Positions 14,841-22,735 are shown, numbered from the stretch's first letter. The stretch: 44,673 nucleotides of DNA from an uncultured Clostridium sp. (GCA_947644195.1 CANRZB010000031.1:1-44673); one strand, 5' to 3'. Numbers and translations: made by a program. Notes: generated from the sequence alone by a model not told the origin.

Positions 14841-15420
14841 AGGCAACAGCATTTACTTGTTGCCATTTACAGTTTTTGCCGTATGGATAATTTTGGGTTA
14901 TCCGCCATAATTCAGTATTAATCTTGCTGTTTCGTTCAAAAATTTCCCCTGATGTCCGGTGAGACAAAAGTTTGCCCTGCCGTAGTGCAATAGCCTTTCG
15001 AAAGAAACTCTGCCTTGCAGTGACGTATCTGTGCGTGCTCGGAAGCACTGTCTGAACACGCATGCACGGTTTGTAGTTTCTTTTTTCGGGCACGCTTGCG
15101 CTAAATTTCATACGCAGCGGTACCTAACGAGCTACAGGACAGCTCGTAAGTACCGGCGTATTCAAATTGCCCGCAAAAAAGAACATACAAACGTAGCATG
15201 TGGGGAGTTTGCGCACGAGCACGCCAATAAACAATATGGCACGCAAGGCAGACAGTTTCTTCAAAAGGCGTAAACTTGCCGGGCAGGGCAAATTTTGTCA
15301 CATCGGACATACCAAGATTCTTTCGGACGAAACAGCAGAATGAATGGGGTAAATGGCGGATAACCTAAAATTATCCTGCTGAAATGTATTACAAATAGCA
15401 ACAAGTAAATGCTGTTACCT
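14841..15420. mobile_element. Palindromic MITE-like element, copy 2 with nested palindrome
   Basis: Outer arms pair as AGGCAACAGCATTTACTTG (from 14841) with its near-exact inverse ending at 15420, followed inward by paired GGATAATTTT/GGTTATCC blocks. From TGCTGTTTCG inward, the left arm is nearly identical to copy 1 (the stretch GTAGTGCAATAGCCTTTCG and about 60 surrounding bases are unchanged). The outer arms differ from those of copy 1, so the family has a shared core and exchangeable ends. At the apex a second palindrome of about 120 bp is inserted. There is no transposase gene. Copy 2 and half copy 3 fill the 1044-base gap between the genes at 14738 and 15783; nothing else is seen there. 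Confidence 0.65.
15067..15188. repeat. Nested palindrome at the apex of copy 2
   Basis: Relative to copy 1, about 122 bases are inserted between CATGCA and AACGTAGCATG. The insert is itself a palindrome: TTTGTA and TTTCTTTTTTCGGG on the left pair with CCCGCAAAAAAGAA and TACAAA on the right, and the centre has CGGTACC...GTACCG enclosing ACGAGCT (15127-15133) and AGCTCGT (15141-15147) around a 7-base loop. A hairpin inserted exactly in a hairpin loop keeps the whole structure self-complementary. Confidence 0.7.
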
Positions 15421-15421
15421 T

Positions 15422-15432
15422 GGGGAAGTGAC
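15422..15432. repeat. Right flanking direct repeat of palindromic element copy 2
   Basis: GGGGAAGTGAC, identical to 14828-14838. Its last bases abut the first bases of half copy 3, so copy 2 appears to have inserted at the very edge of the older copy 3. Confidence 0.5.
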
Positions 15433-15653
15433 ACGGAAATCAATTTTCAACTGCTACCATTCCCTTGTGGTGGATTTTGTAATGGATCATTTTCTGTTAT
15501 CCATTAAATTTCATCATTTACTCTGCTGTTTCGTTCAGAAGTTTTCCATGATGTCCGATGAGATAAAATTTTACCCTGCCATAGTGCAATAGCCTTTCGA
15601 AAGAAACTCTGCCTTGCAGTGATATATCTGTGCGTGCTCGGAAGCACTGTCTG
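15431..15653. mobile_element. Half palindromic element, copy 3 (one arm only)
   Basis: The arm starts with ACACGGAAATCAATTTTCAA, like the terminal repeat of copy 1, and runs through TTGTGGTGGATTTTGTAATG, TTCTGTTATCC, TGCTGTTTCGTTCAG and GTGCAATAGCCTTTCG to GGAAGCACTGTCTG, where the similarity stops a few bases short of the apical hairpin. No matching right arm follows. This is a copy cut at its centre. The 130 bases after it up to the gene at 15783 show nothing further that I can name. Confidence 0.7.
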
Positions 15654-15782
15654 CGTTTCAGTATTAGACGGCATACATTAGAGAGGGTTGTAGTCTAAAT
15701 AAGATGTGGAATTATATACAAAGACATGGTATATTGTTAATGTTGTTGTAAGATATCAATCGGTGTTTGGAGAGAGGGAAAA

Positions 15783-16364
15783 ATGGAATGGAAACTAATT
15801 TCCATAGCAAGCTTAATTGTATTTTATGGTTGCTATTTTGTGAAAATGTTCTGTCAGAAAAGACAAGGAATACAGACAGACCAAATTGGAAAAGACAAAG
15901 TAGGTTTTGAGAAATTCGTGGAAGTTACAATGAAGATTGCGGCTATTCTTGTTTTTATAGCGGGACTTGTCAGCATTTTCATTGAAACGAGTCATAGTTT
16001 TACGGTTGTTCGAATCATGGGTGCAATAATGAGTGTTGGGGGAACCATTCTATTTATTGTTTCCGTATGGACTATGCGCGACAGTTGGCGAGCAGGAGTT
16101 TCCAAAACCGATAAAACGGAACTTGTAACAAACGGCATTTATCAAATTAGTCGTAACCCCGCTTTTTTGGGTTTTGACCTTTTGTATATTGGTACATTAT
16201 TAATGTTTTTTAACTGGATTTTGTGTAGCTTAACGATATTTGCGGTTCTCATGTACCATTTGCAGATTGTCAATGTTGAGGAAGATTTTCTGCTTGCCAC
16301 ATTTGGAAATGAGTATCAGCAATATAAGAAAAAAGTTTGCCGCTATATTGGCAGAAAACGATAA
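15783..16364 (+). CDS. Isoprenylcysteine carboxyl methyltransferase (ICMT/PEMT-like) family protein
   Basis: A 193-aa integral membrane methyltransferase. Four to five membrane helices are visible (about residues 5-22, 52-70, 78-98 and 140-163). The signature of the family is present: GIYQISRNPAFLGF near residue 118 (R-x-PxYxG type) and EEDFLLATFGNEYQQYKKKVCRYI near the end, with the E-E and G-x-x-Y-xx-Y-xxx-V pattern. Bacterial members methylate lipids or small molecules using S-adenosylmethionine; isoprenylcysteine itself is not expected. GGAGAGAGG lies before the ATG. It is followed 22 bases later by a broken acetyltransferase, perhaps once one operon. Confidence 0.85.
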   Translation: MEWKLISIASLIVFYGCYFVKMFCQKRQGIQTDQIGKDKVGFEKFVEVTMKIAAILVFIAGLVSIFIETSHSFTVVRIMGAIMSVGGTILFIVSVWTMRDSWRAGVSKTDKTELVTNGIYQISRNPAFLGFDLLYIGTLLMFFNWILCSLTIFAVLMYHLQIVNVEEDFLLATFGNEYQQYKKKVCRYIGRKR

Positions 16365-16386
16365 ACAAAAATTGACGGAGGGAAAC

Positions 16387-16917
16387 ATGATTACGCCTAA
16401 GTTAGAAACAGATAGATTGCTTTTAAGAGAAATCCATTCAGACGATACAGAAGCGATTTTTAACTGTTGGATGCAAGATGAGAATGTATCAAAGTATATG
16501 TGCTGGAAAGCAAGTGATGATATAAACGAAGCAAAAGGCTTTGTGGAATTTGAACTTGGAAATTTGGAAAATGACAAGTGGAATAGATGGATTATCGTTT
16601 TGAAAAGTACAAATGAAATCATAGGAACTTGTTTGATTTTTTTCAATGATGATGAGAGACATTGGGATATTTCTTACAATTTGGGAAAGAAGTTTTGGAG
16701 TAACGGATATATAACCGAAGCTATGAGGGAAGTTATCAAATTTGCGGTTGAAATCTAGAAAATACAAGAAATCTGTACAACATATGCGATAGAAAATTCG
16801 GTATCTGGCCATGTTCTTCAAAAATTGGGATTTCAATTGTTACAAGAAGTACCCTATGAATGTAATGGTGGAGATATAGTTACAACGGGAAGATATTGCA
16901 GATACAAAGCGAAATAA
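16387..16917 (+). pseudogene. GNAT N-acetyltransferase broken by an in-frame TAG
   Basis: The gene begins TPKLETDRLLLREIHSDD, typical of RimJ/RimL-like GNAT acetyltransferases, and continues to FAVEI where TAG (16756-16758) stops it after 123 codons. The same frame then reads on for 52 codons to TAA (16915-16917), encoding IQEICTTYAIENSVSGHVLQ and KLGF, which is exactly the conserved acetyl-CoA-binding C-terminus of the family. No frameshift is needed, so a single base change (for example from a Leu or Gln codon) explains it. The 123-aa product would lack part of the acetyl-CoA site and is probably inactive. Confidence 0.85.
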
Positions 16918-16976
16918 TTTCCGGTTTTTCCGGGTATTACATATAAAGGAATCGTAATTATGTGGAGGAAATTCAG

Positions 16977-17378
16977 ATGCATTTTATCCTAATGTTGCTT
17001 GTTACAATAATGGTTCCGACATGGTATATATATCCGAGTAGAATTATTTCTATGACATTTAATACATTCAGTCGCTCAATCACCATAAATAATGATAGAT
17101 GGGCTGAGGTTCTAATTGCAAAAAAAAATACATGGGGAATAACAACCGATCCCGACAAAAGGAACAAAATGTCAATATGGGGTGTTATAGGATATCTGGT
17201 GTTTCTTCCACAATTTATTTTCATGCTATATCATTGGTGGAGATATATAAGAACAGGTTCAGGACAGTGGTGTGAACCAGAACTTTTCTATCTGTGGGTA
17301 GCAATGCTATACTATGCGATTGCATTGACTGTAAAACTTAGGGAAGCAAATAAGTTTAGCAAAGGTGATATATGGTAA
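16977..17378 (+). CDS. Small membrane protein, unknown function
   Basis: A 133-aa protein I do not recognise. Hydrophobic segments at about residues 2-20 and 68-86 and a third near 100-118 suggest three membrane helices; a Trp/Tyr-rich loop lies between the last two. The ATG at 16977 has GGAGG at 16964-16968, eight bases upstream. It lies 59 bases after the broken acetyltransferase, and the base composition is AT-rich like its two upstream neighbours, which sets these three genes apart from the flanks and suggests they arrived together. Confidence 0.6.
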   Translation: MHFILMLLVTIMVPTWYIYPSRIISMTFNTFSRSITINNDRWAEVLIAKKNTWGITTDPDKRNKMSIWGVIGYLVFLPQFIFMLYHWWRYIRTGSGQWCEPELFYLWVAMLYYAIALTVKLREANKFSKGDIW

Positions 17379-17562
17379 TATATAGAGAGAATGATTTAAT
17401 ATATAGTATACATAATGAATTTGCATACAGCTAAAAAGATAGTTGTATTTTTGTAAAGATATATTCGCAGCGTGATATGAGAATGAAAAGCCGGAAAAAG
17501 GTTAAAACTATACTCCAGGTGCAGGATGGAGACTGTAACATGTTATTCTGGAGGACAACATC

Positions 17563-17787
17563 ATGAAGAAGAAAATTGAGGTCAGGGAAGTATCGGATAT
17601 CGCAAAACTAAAGAAGCAGGAGCAGGCAAAATGGGAAGTAGCGGTGGAGCTGGGACTGTTTGAACGGGTGGTGGAACATGGCTGGAAATCCTTGACTGCC
17701 AGGGAAAGCGGACGGATTGGCGGGATACTTTCTGCCAGAGCCGAGCAGAAGAAAAAGCAGACGAAAGAAAAAAACAAAAACAGTTGA
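17563..17787 (+). CDS. Small acid-soluble spore protein, alpha/beta type
   Basis: SASPs coat spore DNA and protect it from UV and heat, and are degraded at germination by the GPR protease. The family signature is clear: KWEVAVELGLFERVV (the GPR cleavage region, usually YEIAxE-x-G) and SLTARESGRIGGIL, matching TxxExGxxGG-type sequence. The 74-aa length is normal. The N-terminal 22 residues and a Lys-rich tail (KKKQTKEKNKNS) extend beyond the core. GGAGG lies eight bases before the ATG. It is a good indicator that the organism sporulates. It is probably transcribed in the forespore by sigma G, but I could not identify the promoter. Confidence 0.82.
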   Translation: MKKKIEVREVSDIAKLKKQEQAKWEVAVELGLFERVVEHGWKSLTARESGRIGGILSARAEQKKKQTKEKNKNS

Positions 17788-17868
17788 CAGGGAGAGTATG
17801 CTATTATACCTTAAGATAGTCAGAAAAGTTTGGGGAACGAAATGTGTGAGGAAAGTTGAGAGATCACG

Positions 17869-18750
17869 ATGGGAAGAAAAAAGGAATTCGAAGAAAAACA
17901 ACGCCATGGTACGGTGGAACTGCCCTTAGGGCTACATATCATGGAATATCCACAGGGAACGGATGCCATCTTTTATTTGCATTGGCACCAGGAGTTTGAA
18001 TTTCTGGTGGTGACAAAGGGGAGGATCCTGTTTGAGATTGAGGGGCGGGAATATCGGTTGCAGACTGGTGACGGAATCTTTGTGAATTCTAATTTGCTTC
18101 ATTCGGCCAGAACAGAGCATCAGGAGGAATGTGCTTTTTTTGCAGTAGACTTTTCTTATCAGATTCTGGAACAGGATATCCATAGCCGGTTTGCAAAACG
18201 GTACATCCACCCTATTTTGAATGGAAAAACCAGTTTTCCAGAATATATTTCTCCGGCAGAAGGAAACTGGCAGAAGCAGGTATTGCAAGCGTTAACGGAT
18301 ATCAGCGTCTGTCCGGAGAAAGATCTGGAACCTCATGCTTTGCTGGTTCGAAGCAGAATCTATCAGGTTTGGGATCTAATGATGCAGCATGCAGAAAAGG
18401 TGCATGATTCGGAGGAAGAGATCCGTTATTCTGAACGGTTGGCGCCAGTTGTGCAGTATATGTGTGAGAATTTTGCCTATGAGATTACCCTGGCGGAACT
18501 GGCAGAAATGATACCGATGAGTGAGGGACAGTTTTGCCGCGTATTTAAGCATACGATGAAATTGTCTCCCATGCAGTATTTGATGCGTTACCGGATTCTA
18601 CAGAGCTGCCGGATGTTGCAGGAAACGGATAAAAAGATTGGGGAGATTGCCAATTTATCTGGTTTTAACAATATCAGTTACTTTAACAAAGTCTTTCTCA
18701 ATATTATTGGATGTACCCCAAAGCAATACCGGGCAAACCGTAATTACTAA
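17869..18750 (+). CDS. AraC-family transcriptional regulator with cupin domain
   Basis: A 293-aa regulator. The N-terminal half is a cupin-type sensor (HWHQEFEFLVV near residue 38, GDGIFVNSNLLHSA near 68), and the C-terminal ~100 residues carry the two helix-turn-helix motifs of the AraC family (ITLAELAEMIPMSEGQFCRVFK and the GEIANLSGF...YFNKVFL block followed by GCTPKQYR). Such proteins usually sense a sugar or small metabolite and activate neighbouring genes. The nearest candidate target is the HAD phosphatase downstream. A TTGACA at 17784-17789 may be its -35 box, but the matching -10 is poor. Confidence 0.9.
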   Translation: MGRKKEFEEKQRHGTVELPLGLHIMEYPQGTDAIFYLHWHQEFEFLVVTKGRILFEIEGREYRLQTGDGIFVNSNLLHSARTEHQEECAFFAVDFSYQILEQDIHSRFAKRYIHPILNGKTSFPEYISPAEGNWQKQVLQALTDISVCPEKDLEPHALLVRSRIYQVWDLMMQHAEKVHDSEEEIRYSERLAPVVQYMCENFAYEITLAELAEMIPMSEGQFCRVFKHTMKLSPMQYLMRYRILQSCRMLQETDKKIGEIANLSGFNNISYFNKVFLNIIGCTPKQYRANRNY

Positions 18751-18862
18751 TACGGAAATGCCGGGAGAATTACGTTAAGAACAGAAGACCATTGAATTTG
18801 TTGTGCGGGATCAATGGTTTGTTACATCGAACCCATGGTGCCAACAGAAAAAGGAGAAAGCG

Positions 18863-19537
18863 ATGCAGTGTGTTGATAGATTGGAAAAAGCTCTGGAATG
18901 TTTTCTGGATAAACCATGTTTTATCTTTGACATGGACGGACTTCTCTTTGATTCCGAACAGTTATTTATGGAACAGCTTGCCGCTGTGATGGCAGACCGA
19001 GGATATCATCTGACCCGGGAGATTTATACCCATACGCTGGGGATGGCGGGAGAACCATTAAGAAAATACATGACAGAACAGTATGGAGAAAGCTATCCGT
19101 TTCAGGAATGTGGGAATGAAGCGCAAAGAAGAGTGATTCAGATTGCAGAACATATCGGGCTCCGGGTCAAACCACAAATCCGGGAAACACTGCAGATATT
19201 GCGTCAGGAGGAAAAAATCTGTGCGGTTGCATCCTCCACTAGGACGAAATATGTGGAAAAATATTTGGAGTACTCTGGACTCAGAGTCTTTTTTTCCATC
19301 GTGATTGGTGGAGAAAAGGTTTCTGTCTCCAAACCGGATCCGGCTATTTTTCTGCTGGCGGCAGAGCAATGCGGGGTAAGGCCGGACGAAGCTGTGGTTT
19401 TGGAGGATTCTGAAAACGGAATCCGTGCAGCACATGCAGCGGGAATGGGGACGATATGTGTCCCAGATTTGGTACATCCCTCCGAGACAGTTCGGAAATG
19501 GATTGACGTGCTGGTTTGCCCATCTACTTTGGTGTGA
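18863..19537 (+). CDS. HAD hydrolase, beta-phosphoglucomutase/sugar-phosphatase-like
   Basis: A 224-aa HAD subfamily IA enzyme with the helical cap. Motif I is FDMDGLLFDSE with the nucleophile and acid Asp at 23 and 25; motif II is ASSTR, the Lys of motif III is in SKPDP, and motif IV is LEDSENGIRAA. The layout matches beta-phosphoglucomutase-like proteins and small sugar phosphatases. The frame is open from 18803 but AAGGAG six bases before the ATG at 18863 sets the start. Together with the AraC regulator it could form a small sugar-response unit. Its last 14 bases overlap the end of the convergent membrane-protein gene. Confidence 0.88.
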   Translation: MQCVDRLEKALECFLDKPCFIFDMDGLLFDSEQLFMEQLAAVMADRGYHLTREIYTHTLGMAGEPLRKYMTEQYGESYPFQECGNEAQRRVIQIAEHIGLRVKPQIRETLQILRQEEKICAVASSTRTKYVEKYLEYSGLRVFFSIVIGGEKVSVSKPDPAIFLLAAEQCGVRPDEAVVLEDSENGIRAAHAAGMGTICVPDLVHPSETVRKWIDVLVCPSTLV

Positions 19538-20513
19538 CCCGTCGGATCAGTTCATTACAGGAAAGGAAAAAGACAGCCAGTGTTCCCGTACAAATGATAG
19601 ACGTTATGCCTAGGAGAAGCGTGGAGAGGGAACGGGCTTGTACATATTGGTAGATACATAGGATATCAAAAACTGCCAGAAGCAGTATCGCAAACAGAAG
19701 ATAGATGCGGTTTGTCAGCAACCGGGAGCGGACTTCCATATGGATGTCTGCATATAACCGGGGATCTGACAGCATCTCGGCTTCTGTTTTTTTTCGTTCC
19801 GCCAATATTGTGGTAGCTTTGTTTTTAATATATTGAGAGGCAGCAGCCTCCGTCTCCTCTTTGGGCCGTTTGGACAGAGTCAGAACGCCTACGGTAAAAT
19901 AGGTTAGCAAATGGCTGCTATACAGGACGTTATGGATTCCTGACAGAAATAAAAACAGGACGCACAACAGAAAGGTATTCTGTAAATTCAGGCGACGGTA
20001 CTGAGAGAGCAAAAATGGCCAGAAACGTATTGATAGCAAGGAGATGGCGAGAGCTGGCACGATGAAATGTAAATATTTATGTCCTTGTTTTGGGACATGA
20101 TTGCGGGAGATACAACGATGGCAGTAACTGCGGTTCCATTCCTTATAGCAGAACCAGGTCAGAACCATTCCTGGTATTCCGGAAAAGGATAGTCCTGTGA
20201 GGCCGGTGTGGAGCAGAAAATAAATTCCATAGCATAGAAAAAGGACGATACTGGCTTCCGTGCAGACACTTAGCAGGTAATACAGAGCAAAAAGTGGCTG
20301 CTGTCTGCGCAGAAGATCCTTACAGTATCGTCTTAAATTATTTCCCATCCAGGAGCGGAGCGGGATGTTCTGTTGTTCAGCAAAAGTAAGTTTTGTTTTT
20401 TCTGATTGAAGAATCTGGTCGATTTGTGTTTCCATCAGAAAAGTCGCCGCTTCTTCCTGGAAGTCACTCTCTAATTGTTTCATGGTATCCTGATAAATAT
20501 TCTGTGTATCCAT
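19524..20513 (-). CDS. Multi-pass membrane protein, unknown function
   Basis: A 329-aa protein I cannot place. A soluble N-terminal ~75 residues rich in Gln/Glu is followed by paired hydrophobic segments (about 82-105, 110-125, 150-170 and 180-200), then a soluble Lys/Glu helix (KNKATTILAERKKTEAEM) and two more membrane segments near 272-290 and 298-316. Two HRC motifs (SYCHRCISRNH) near residue 130 could bind a metal. GGAGG seven bases before the ATG. Last gene of a three-gene minus-strand set; its 3' end overlaps the HAD gene by 14 bases with no terminator between them. Confidence 0.6.
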   Translation of the reverse strand: MDTQNIYQDTMKQLESDFQEEAATFLMETQIDQILQSEKTKLTFAEQQNIPLRSWMGNNLRRYCKDLLRRQQPLFALYYLLSVCTEASIVLFLCYGIYFLLHTGLTGLSFSGIPGMVLTWFCYKEWNRSYCHRCISRNHVPKQGHKYLHFIVPALAISLLSIRFWPFLLSQYRRLNLQNTFLLCVLFLFLSGIHNVLYSSHLLTYFTVGVLTLSKRPKEETEAAASQYIKNKATTILAERKKTEAEMLSDPRLYADIHMEVRSRLLTNRIYLLFAILLLAVFDILCIYQYVQARSLSTLLLGITSIICTGTLAVFFLSCNELIRRVTPK

Positions 20514-20563
20514 CTCATGTCCTCCGTATGTTGTGGTCTTCCTGATCCTGTCAAACCAGTACT

Positions 20564-20848
20564 TTATTGTTTGGTATTCGCTTTGATAAATGGTTTGAGG
20601 TATTCATATTGCTGTCTGCCGGATGGCGATAAGTTTTCTAAAAATACCTGGGATAATATTTCATTTTCTTCGGTGGTAAAGGTAATATTCTGGGCTGCCA
20701 TTTGCTGCTTCCACTGCATCAATACGGGAAGCGCTTCCGTCAGTTTCTTATTCTGTAAAGCCTCGGTTAAAAGCAGTATCATTTTTTGTTTTTCGGGTTG
20801 TAGATTTTGAAATGCTTCATGATTCTGCCAGTTCGTTTTCTGCATCAT
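20564..20848 (-). CDS. Hypothetical small helical protein
   Basis: A 94-aa soluble protein, Gln-rich and probably all helical (NLQPEKQKMILLLTEAL, LPVLMQWKQQMA). The frame is open from 20908 but AAAGGA six bases before the ATG at 20848 sets the start; a second ATG follows directly. It overlaps the 3' end of the gene upstream by 32 bases and lies 50 bases before the membrane protein. It resembles its upstream neighbour in composition (both speak of a helical Q/E-rich C-terminal region), and may share an origin with it. No family recognised. Confidence 0.55.
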   Translation of the reverse strand: MMQKTNWQNHEAFQNLQPEKQKMILLLTEALQNKKLTEALPVLMQWKQQMAAQNITFTTEENEILSQVFLENLSPSGRQQYEYLKPFIKANTKQ

Positions 20849-21374
20849 ATGATGTCCTTTCTGGTGTTGAACACCTTTCATTATACATGATTTGTTGCAT
20901 CTGTTCAAAGATGGTTTTTTGTTCCGGGTTTAGGCGGGACAGGAGGAATTCCATGAGCTGGTTATGGTTTCCGGGTGGATAGCTCCCGGTAGGTTCCCCG
21001 GCCTGCATCAGGGGATGTGACTGCTGGAATTCCTGGTATCCGCGGAACAGCTTACCGGCGCGAATAAAGTTAAGTGCTGTCTGGATTAAGTCAGATTCCC
21101 TTGGGGAACAATATTCCTGGATATGCAGTAACATATTTTCTGGATCAGGCTGCATATTCTGCGATGCGCCAGATCCCTGGAATTCCTCTGGATTATCATG
21201 AAATTCTGCGGATTCCAGGGGATAATCGTTTCCGCCGGAAAAGCCTCTGGCTGTATTGATGAGTGCGTCGGCCTGCAACAGCATCTCAATGGCATGTCGG
21301 CTCTGTGGCATAACATATGGAATTGCAGCCCGCAGCATTGCCATATGGCGGTTATGTTCGGAAGTGGTTGGCAT
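20817..21374 (-). CDS. Hypothetical protein, first gene of the minus-strand set
   Basis: A 185-aa protein without a recognised family. An N-terminal helical region (HMAMLRAAIPYVMPQSRHA, then EMLLQADALINTA) is followed by a Gly/Asn/Pro-rich linker and a helical C-terminus (HNQLMEFLLSRLNPEQKTIF). The strongest Shine-Dalgarno of the area (AAGGAGGAG) lies before the ATG at 21374, so the longer frame to 21419 is not used. Its translated end overlaps the next gene by 32 bases. A hairpin sits directly upstream of the ribosome binding site. The three genes look co-transcribed; their job is unknown. Confidence 0.55.
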   Translation of the reverse strand: MPTTSEHNRHMAMLRAAIPYVMPQSRHAIEMLLQADALINTARGFSGGNDYPLESAEFHDNPEEFQGSGASQNMQPDPENMLLHIQEYCSPRESDLIQTALNFIRAGKLFRGYQEFQQSHPLMQAGEPTGSYPPGNHNQLMEFLLSRLNPEQKTIFEQMQQIMYNERCSTPERTSYDAENELAES

Positions 21375-21392
21375 AGATCTCCTCCTTGGATT

Positions 21393-21414
21393 GGGATGTA
21401 TTGGTGTACATCCC
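21393..21414 (-). promoter_or_regulatory. Perfect hairpin just upstream of a ribosome binding site
   Basis: GGGATGTA (21393-21400) and TACATCCC (21407-21414) form an 8-bp stem with a 6-base loop, ending about 5 bases before the AAGGAGGAG of the gene starting at 21374. It could tune translation or be a repressor operator. Confidence 0.45.
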
Positions 21415-21528
21415 CTCATGATTTCAATACGATTTCTTTACAGCATATGCAGCAGGCGGAACCGATATGCAGTGAGATTGTGCCTGTAGGATGGTGTCGG
21501 GAATGGTAGTTCCTTGTCATCCAAAAAA

Positions 21529-21556
21529 ATTGTATTCTGTTTCTTTCGACACACAA
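21529..21556 (-). promoter_or_regulatory. Predicted promoter of the minus-strand three-gene set
   Basis: On the minus strand TTGTGT (21556-21551), a 16-base spacer and TACAAT (21534-21529), leaving a leader of about 150 bases before 21374. The 379-base gap between divergent genes at 21374 and 21754 shows, besides this and the hairpin, only a GC-rich inverted repeat near 21598-21616. Confidence 0.4.
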
Positions 21557-21753
21557 TTAAAAATAGTTGGGCTAGACTTGTCTGTGTTTTGAACAGATGT
21601 GGGCTGTGCCCCATTTGAAAAATCACAAGACAGGAAAGGGGGTCATATGGTAAAAGGTAGGGACAAATAATTTTCAGAGTGGTTTCATTCTGAAATCATG
21701 TCATAGGAAAGAAAGCAATCAGAACAATAAAACGAAATTTAAGGAAGGGATTT

Positions 21754-22443
21754 ATGAGAACGAAACGTTATTTTTTCTATATCGTAGTAATCGCTGCTAT
21801 GATGTTTAGCATGAGTACACAGACAAAAGCTAAAATAAAAACGAAAACTACCGTAATGTATGTAAAAAGTGATGTTGACGTCAGAAGAAAACCAATCTTA
21901 AAATCAGGGAAAATCGGAAAAATCTATGCTCTGGATCCGGTAAAGACGATGGGCACGGAAGACGGTTGGACGAAAATACAGCATAAAGGCCAGACCCGTT
22001 TTGTCAAGCGGAAATATCTGACCAGAAAGAAACCTCGTTATGTGACGAAGTCTGCACCAAGAAATTCTTTCAAATCATATGAATCATACCGTCCCTTGCG
22101 ATACTCACAGGGGAGGTTGCAACGGAAAGCCCATACGGATGAGAATGGATTGCGAAAGGTAGGAAATCGCTACTGCATCGCCATGGGAAGCTATTATACG
22201 ACCAGAATTGGCTGCAAGATTGACTTGTTGATGTCCGATGGCGATGTTGTGAAGTGTATCCTGGCCGATCAGAAATCGGACCGGCATACGGACAGTCGCC
22301 ATCAGAAGCACCGGACGGACGGTAGCCTGGTAGAATTTATCGTAGATCAGCATAAATTGACCAGGCGGGTAAAACAATACGGTGATGTATCCAAACTCAG
22401 TCAGTTCAAAGAGAGTGTCCACAAAGTCAGGGTCTATCTATAA
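21754..22443 (+). CDS. Secreted protein with bacterial SH3 domain
   Basis: A 229-aa exported protein. An N-terminal signal sequence (FFYIVVIAAMMFSMS, ending near TKA at residue 27) is followed by an SH3b domain (residues ~33-90: VKSDVDVRRKP, GKIGKIY, GWTKIQHKGQTRFV). The C-terminal domain (about 115-229: RYCIAMGSYYT, then IDLLMSDGDVVKCILAD) resembles a module found with SH3 domains in Lachnospiraceae surface proteins whose function I cannot name. Binding to peptidoglycan is the likely role of the SH3 part. AAGGAAGGG lies before the ATG; an intrinsic terminator follows. Confidence 0.75.
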   Translation: MRTKRYFFYIVVIAAMMFSMSTQTKAKIKTKTTVMYVKSDVDVRRKPILKSGKIGKIYALDPVKTMGTEDGWTKIQHKGQTRFVKRKYLTRKKPRYVTKSAPRNSFKSYESYRPLRYSQGRLQRKAHTDENGLRKVGNRYCIAMGSYYTTRIGCKIDLLMSDGDVVKCILADQKSDRHTDSRHQKHRTDGSLVEFIVDQHKLTRRVKQYGDVSKLSQFKESVHKVRVYL

Positions 22444-22465
22444 GTGTTTTAGGGCAAAGAAAAAG

Positions 22466-22507
22466 GCAGCAATGATAGGTTTATTCCATCATTGCTGCTG
22501 TTTATTT
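22466..22507 (+). terminator. Intrinsic terminator
   Basis: GCAGCAATGAT (22466-22476) and ATCATTGCTGC (22488-22498) form a perfect 11-bp stem, followed by a T-rich run. It ends the SH3 protein transcript. The following 230 bases up to 22736 hold a near-palindrome GTAACCACTGTGGTAAC (22671-22687) that could be an operator, and nothing else I can name. Confidence 0.85.
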
Positions 22508-22735
22508 AGGGGAATTTATAGTAACTTGCCGTTGTTCCTATTTTTCAGGGTCAGAATATGATCCGGTTCCGCGCCCTTGCAGAGTTTCCGCAGTTATGTT
22601 ATTATTAAAAAGAATGACTAACTATGCCCTGATGAACTTGAGAAATAGGGCAATGAGGGATTGAAGTCAGCGTAACCACTGTGGTAACAGCGTAGACACA
22701 GAGGGATACAGCAACAACAGGAAATGAGGAGAACC

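Noticed and set aside
14824-15443. Open frames on both strands within copy 2 (60-95 codons)
   Set aside because: Same reason as for copy 1; they are by-products of the palindrome and show no protein family.
16756-16758. TAG as a recoded amino acid (pyrrolysine-type read-through) in the acetyltransferase
   Set aside because: The family needs no special residue at this place, no supporting structure follows, and a simple nonsense mutation is the easier reading.
22560-22620. tRNA-like GGTTCC segment
   Set aside because: No acceptor stem, anticodon arm or CCA-compatible end could be paired around it.
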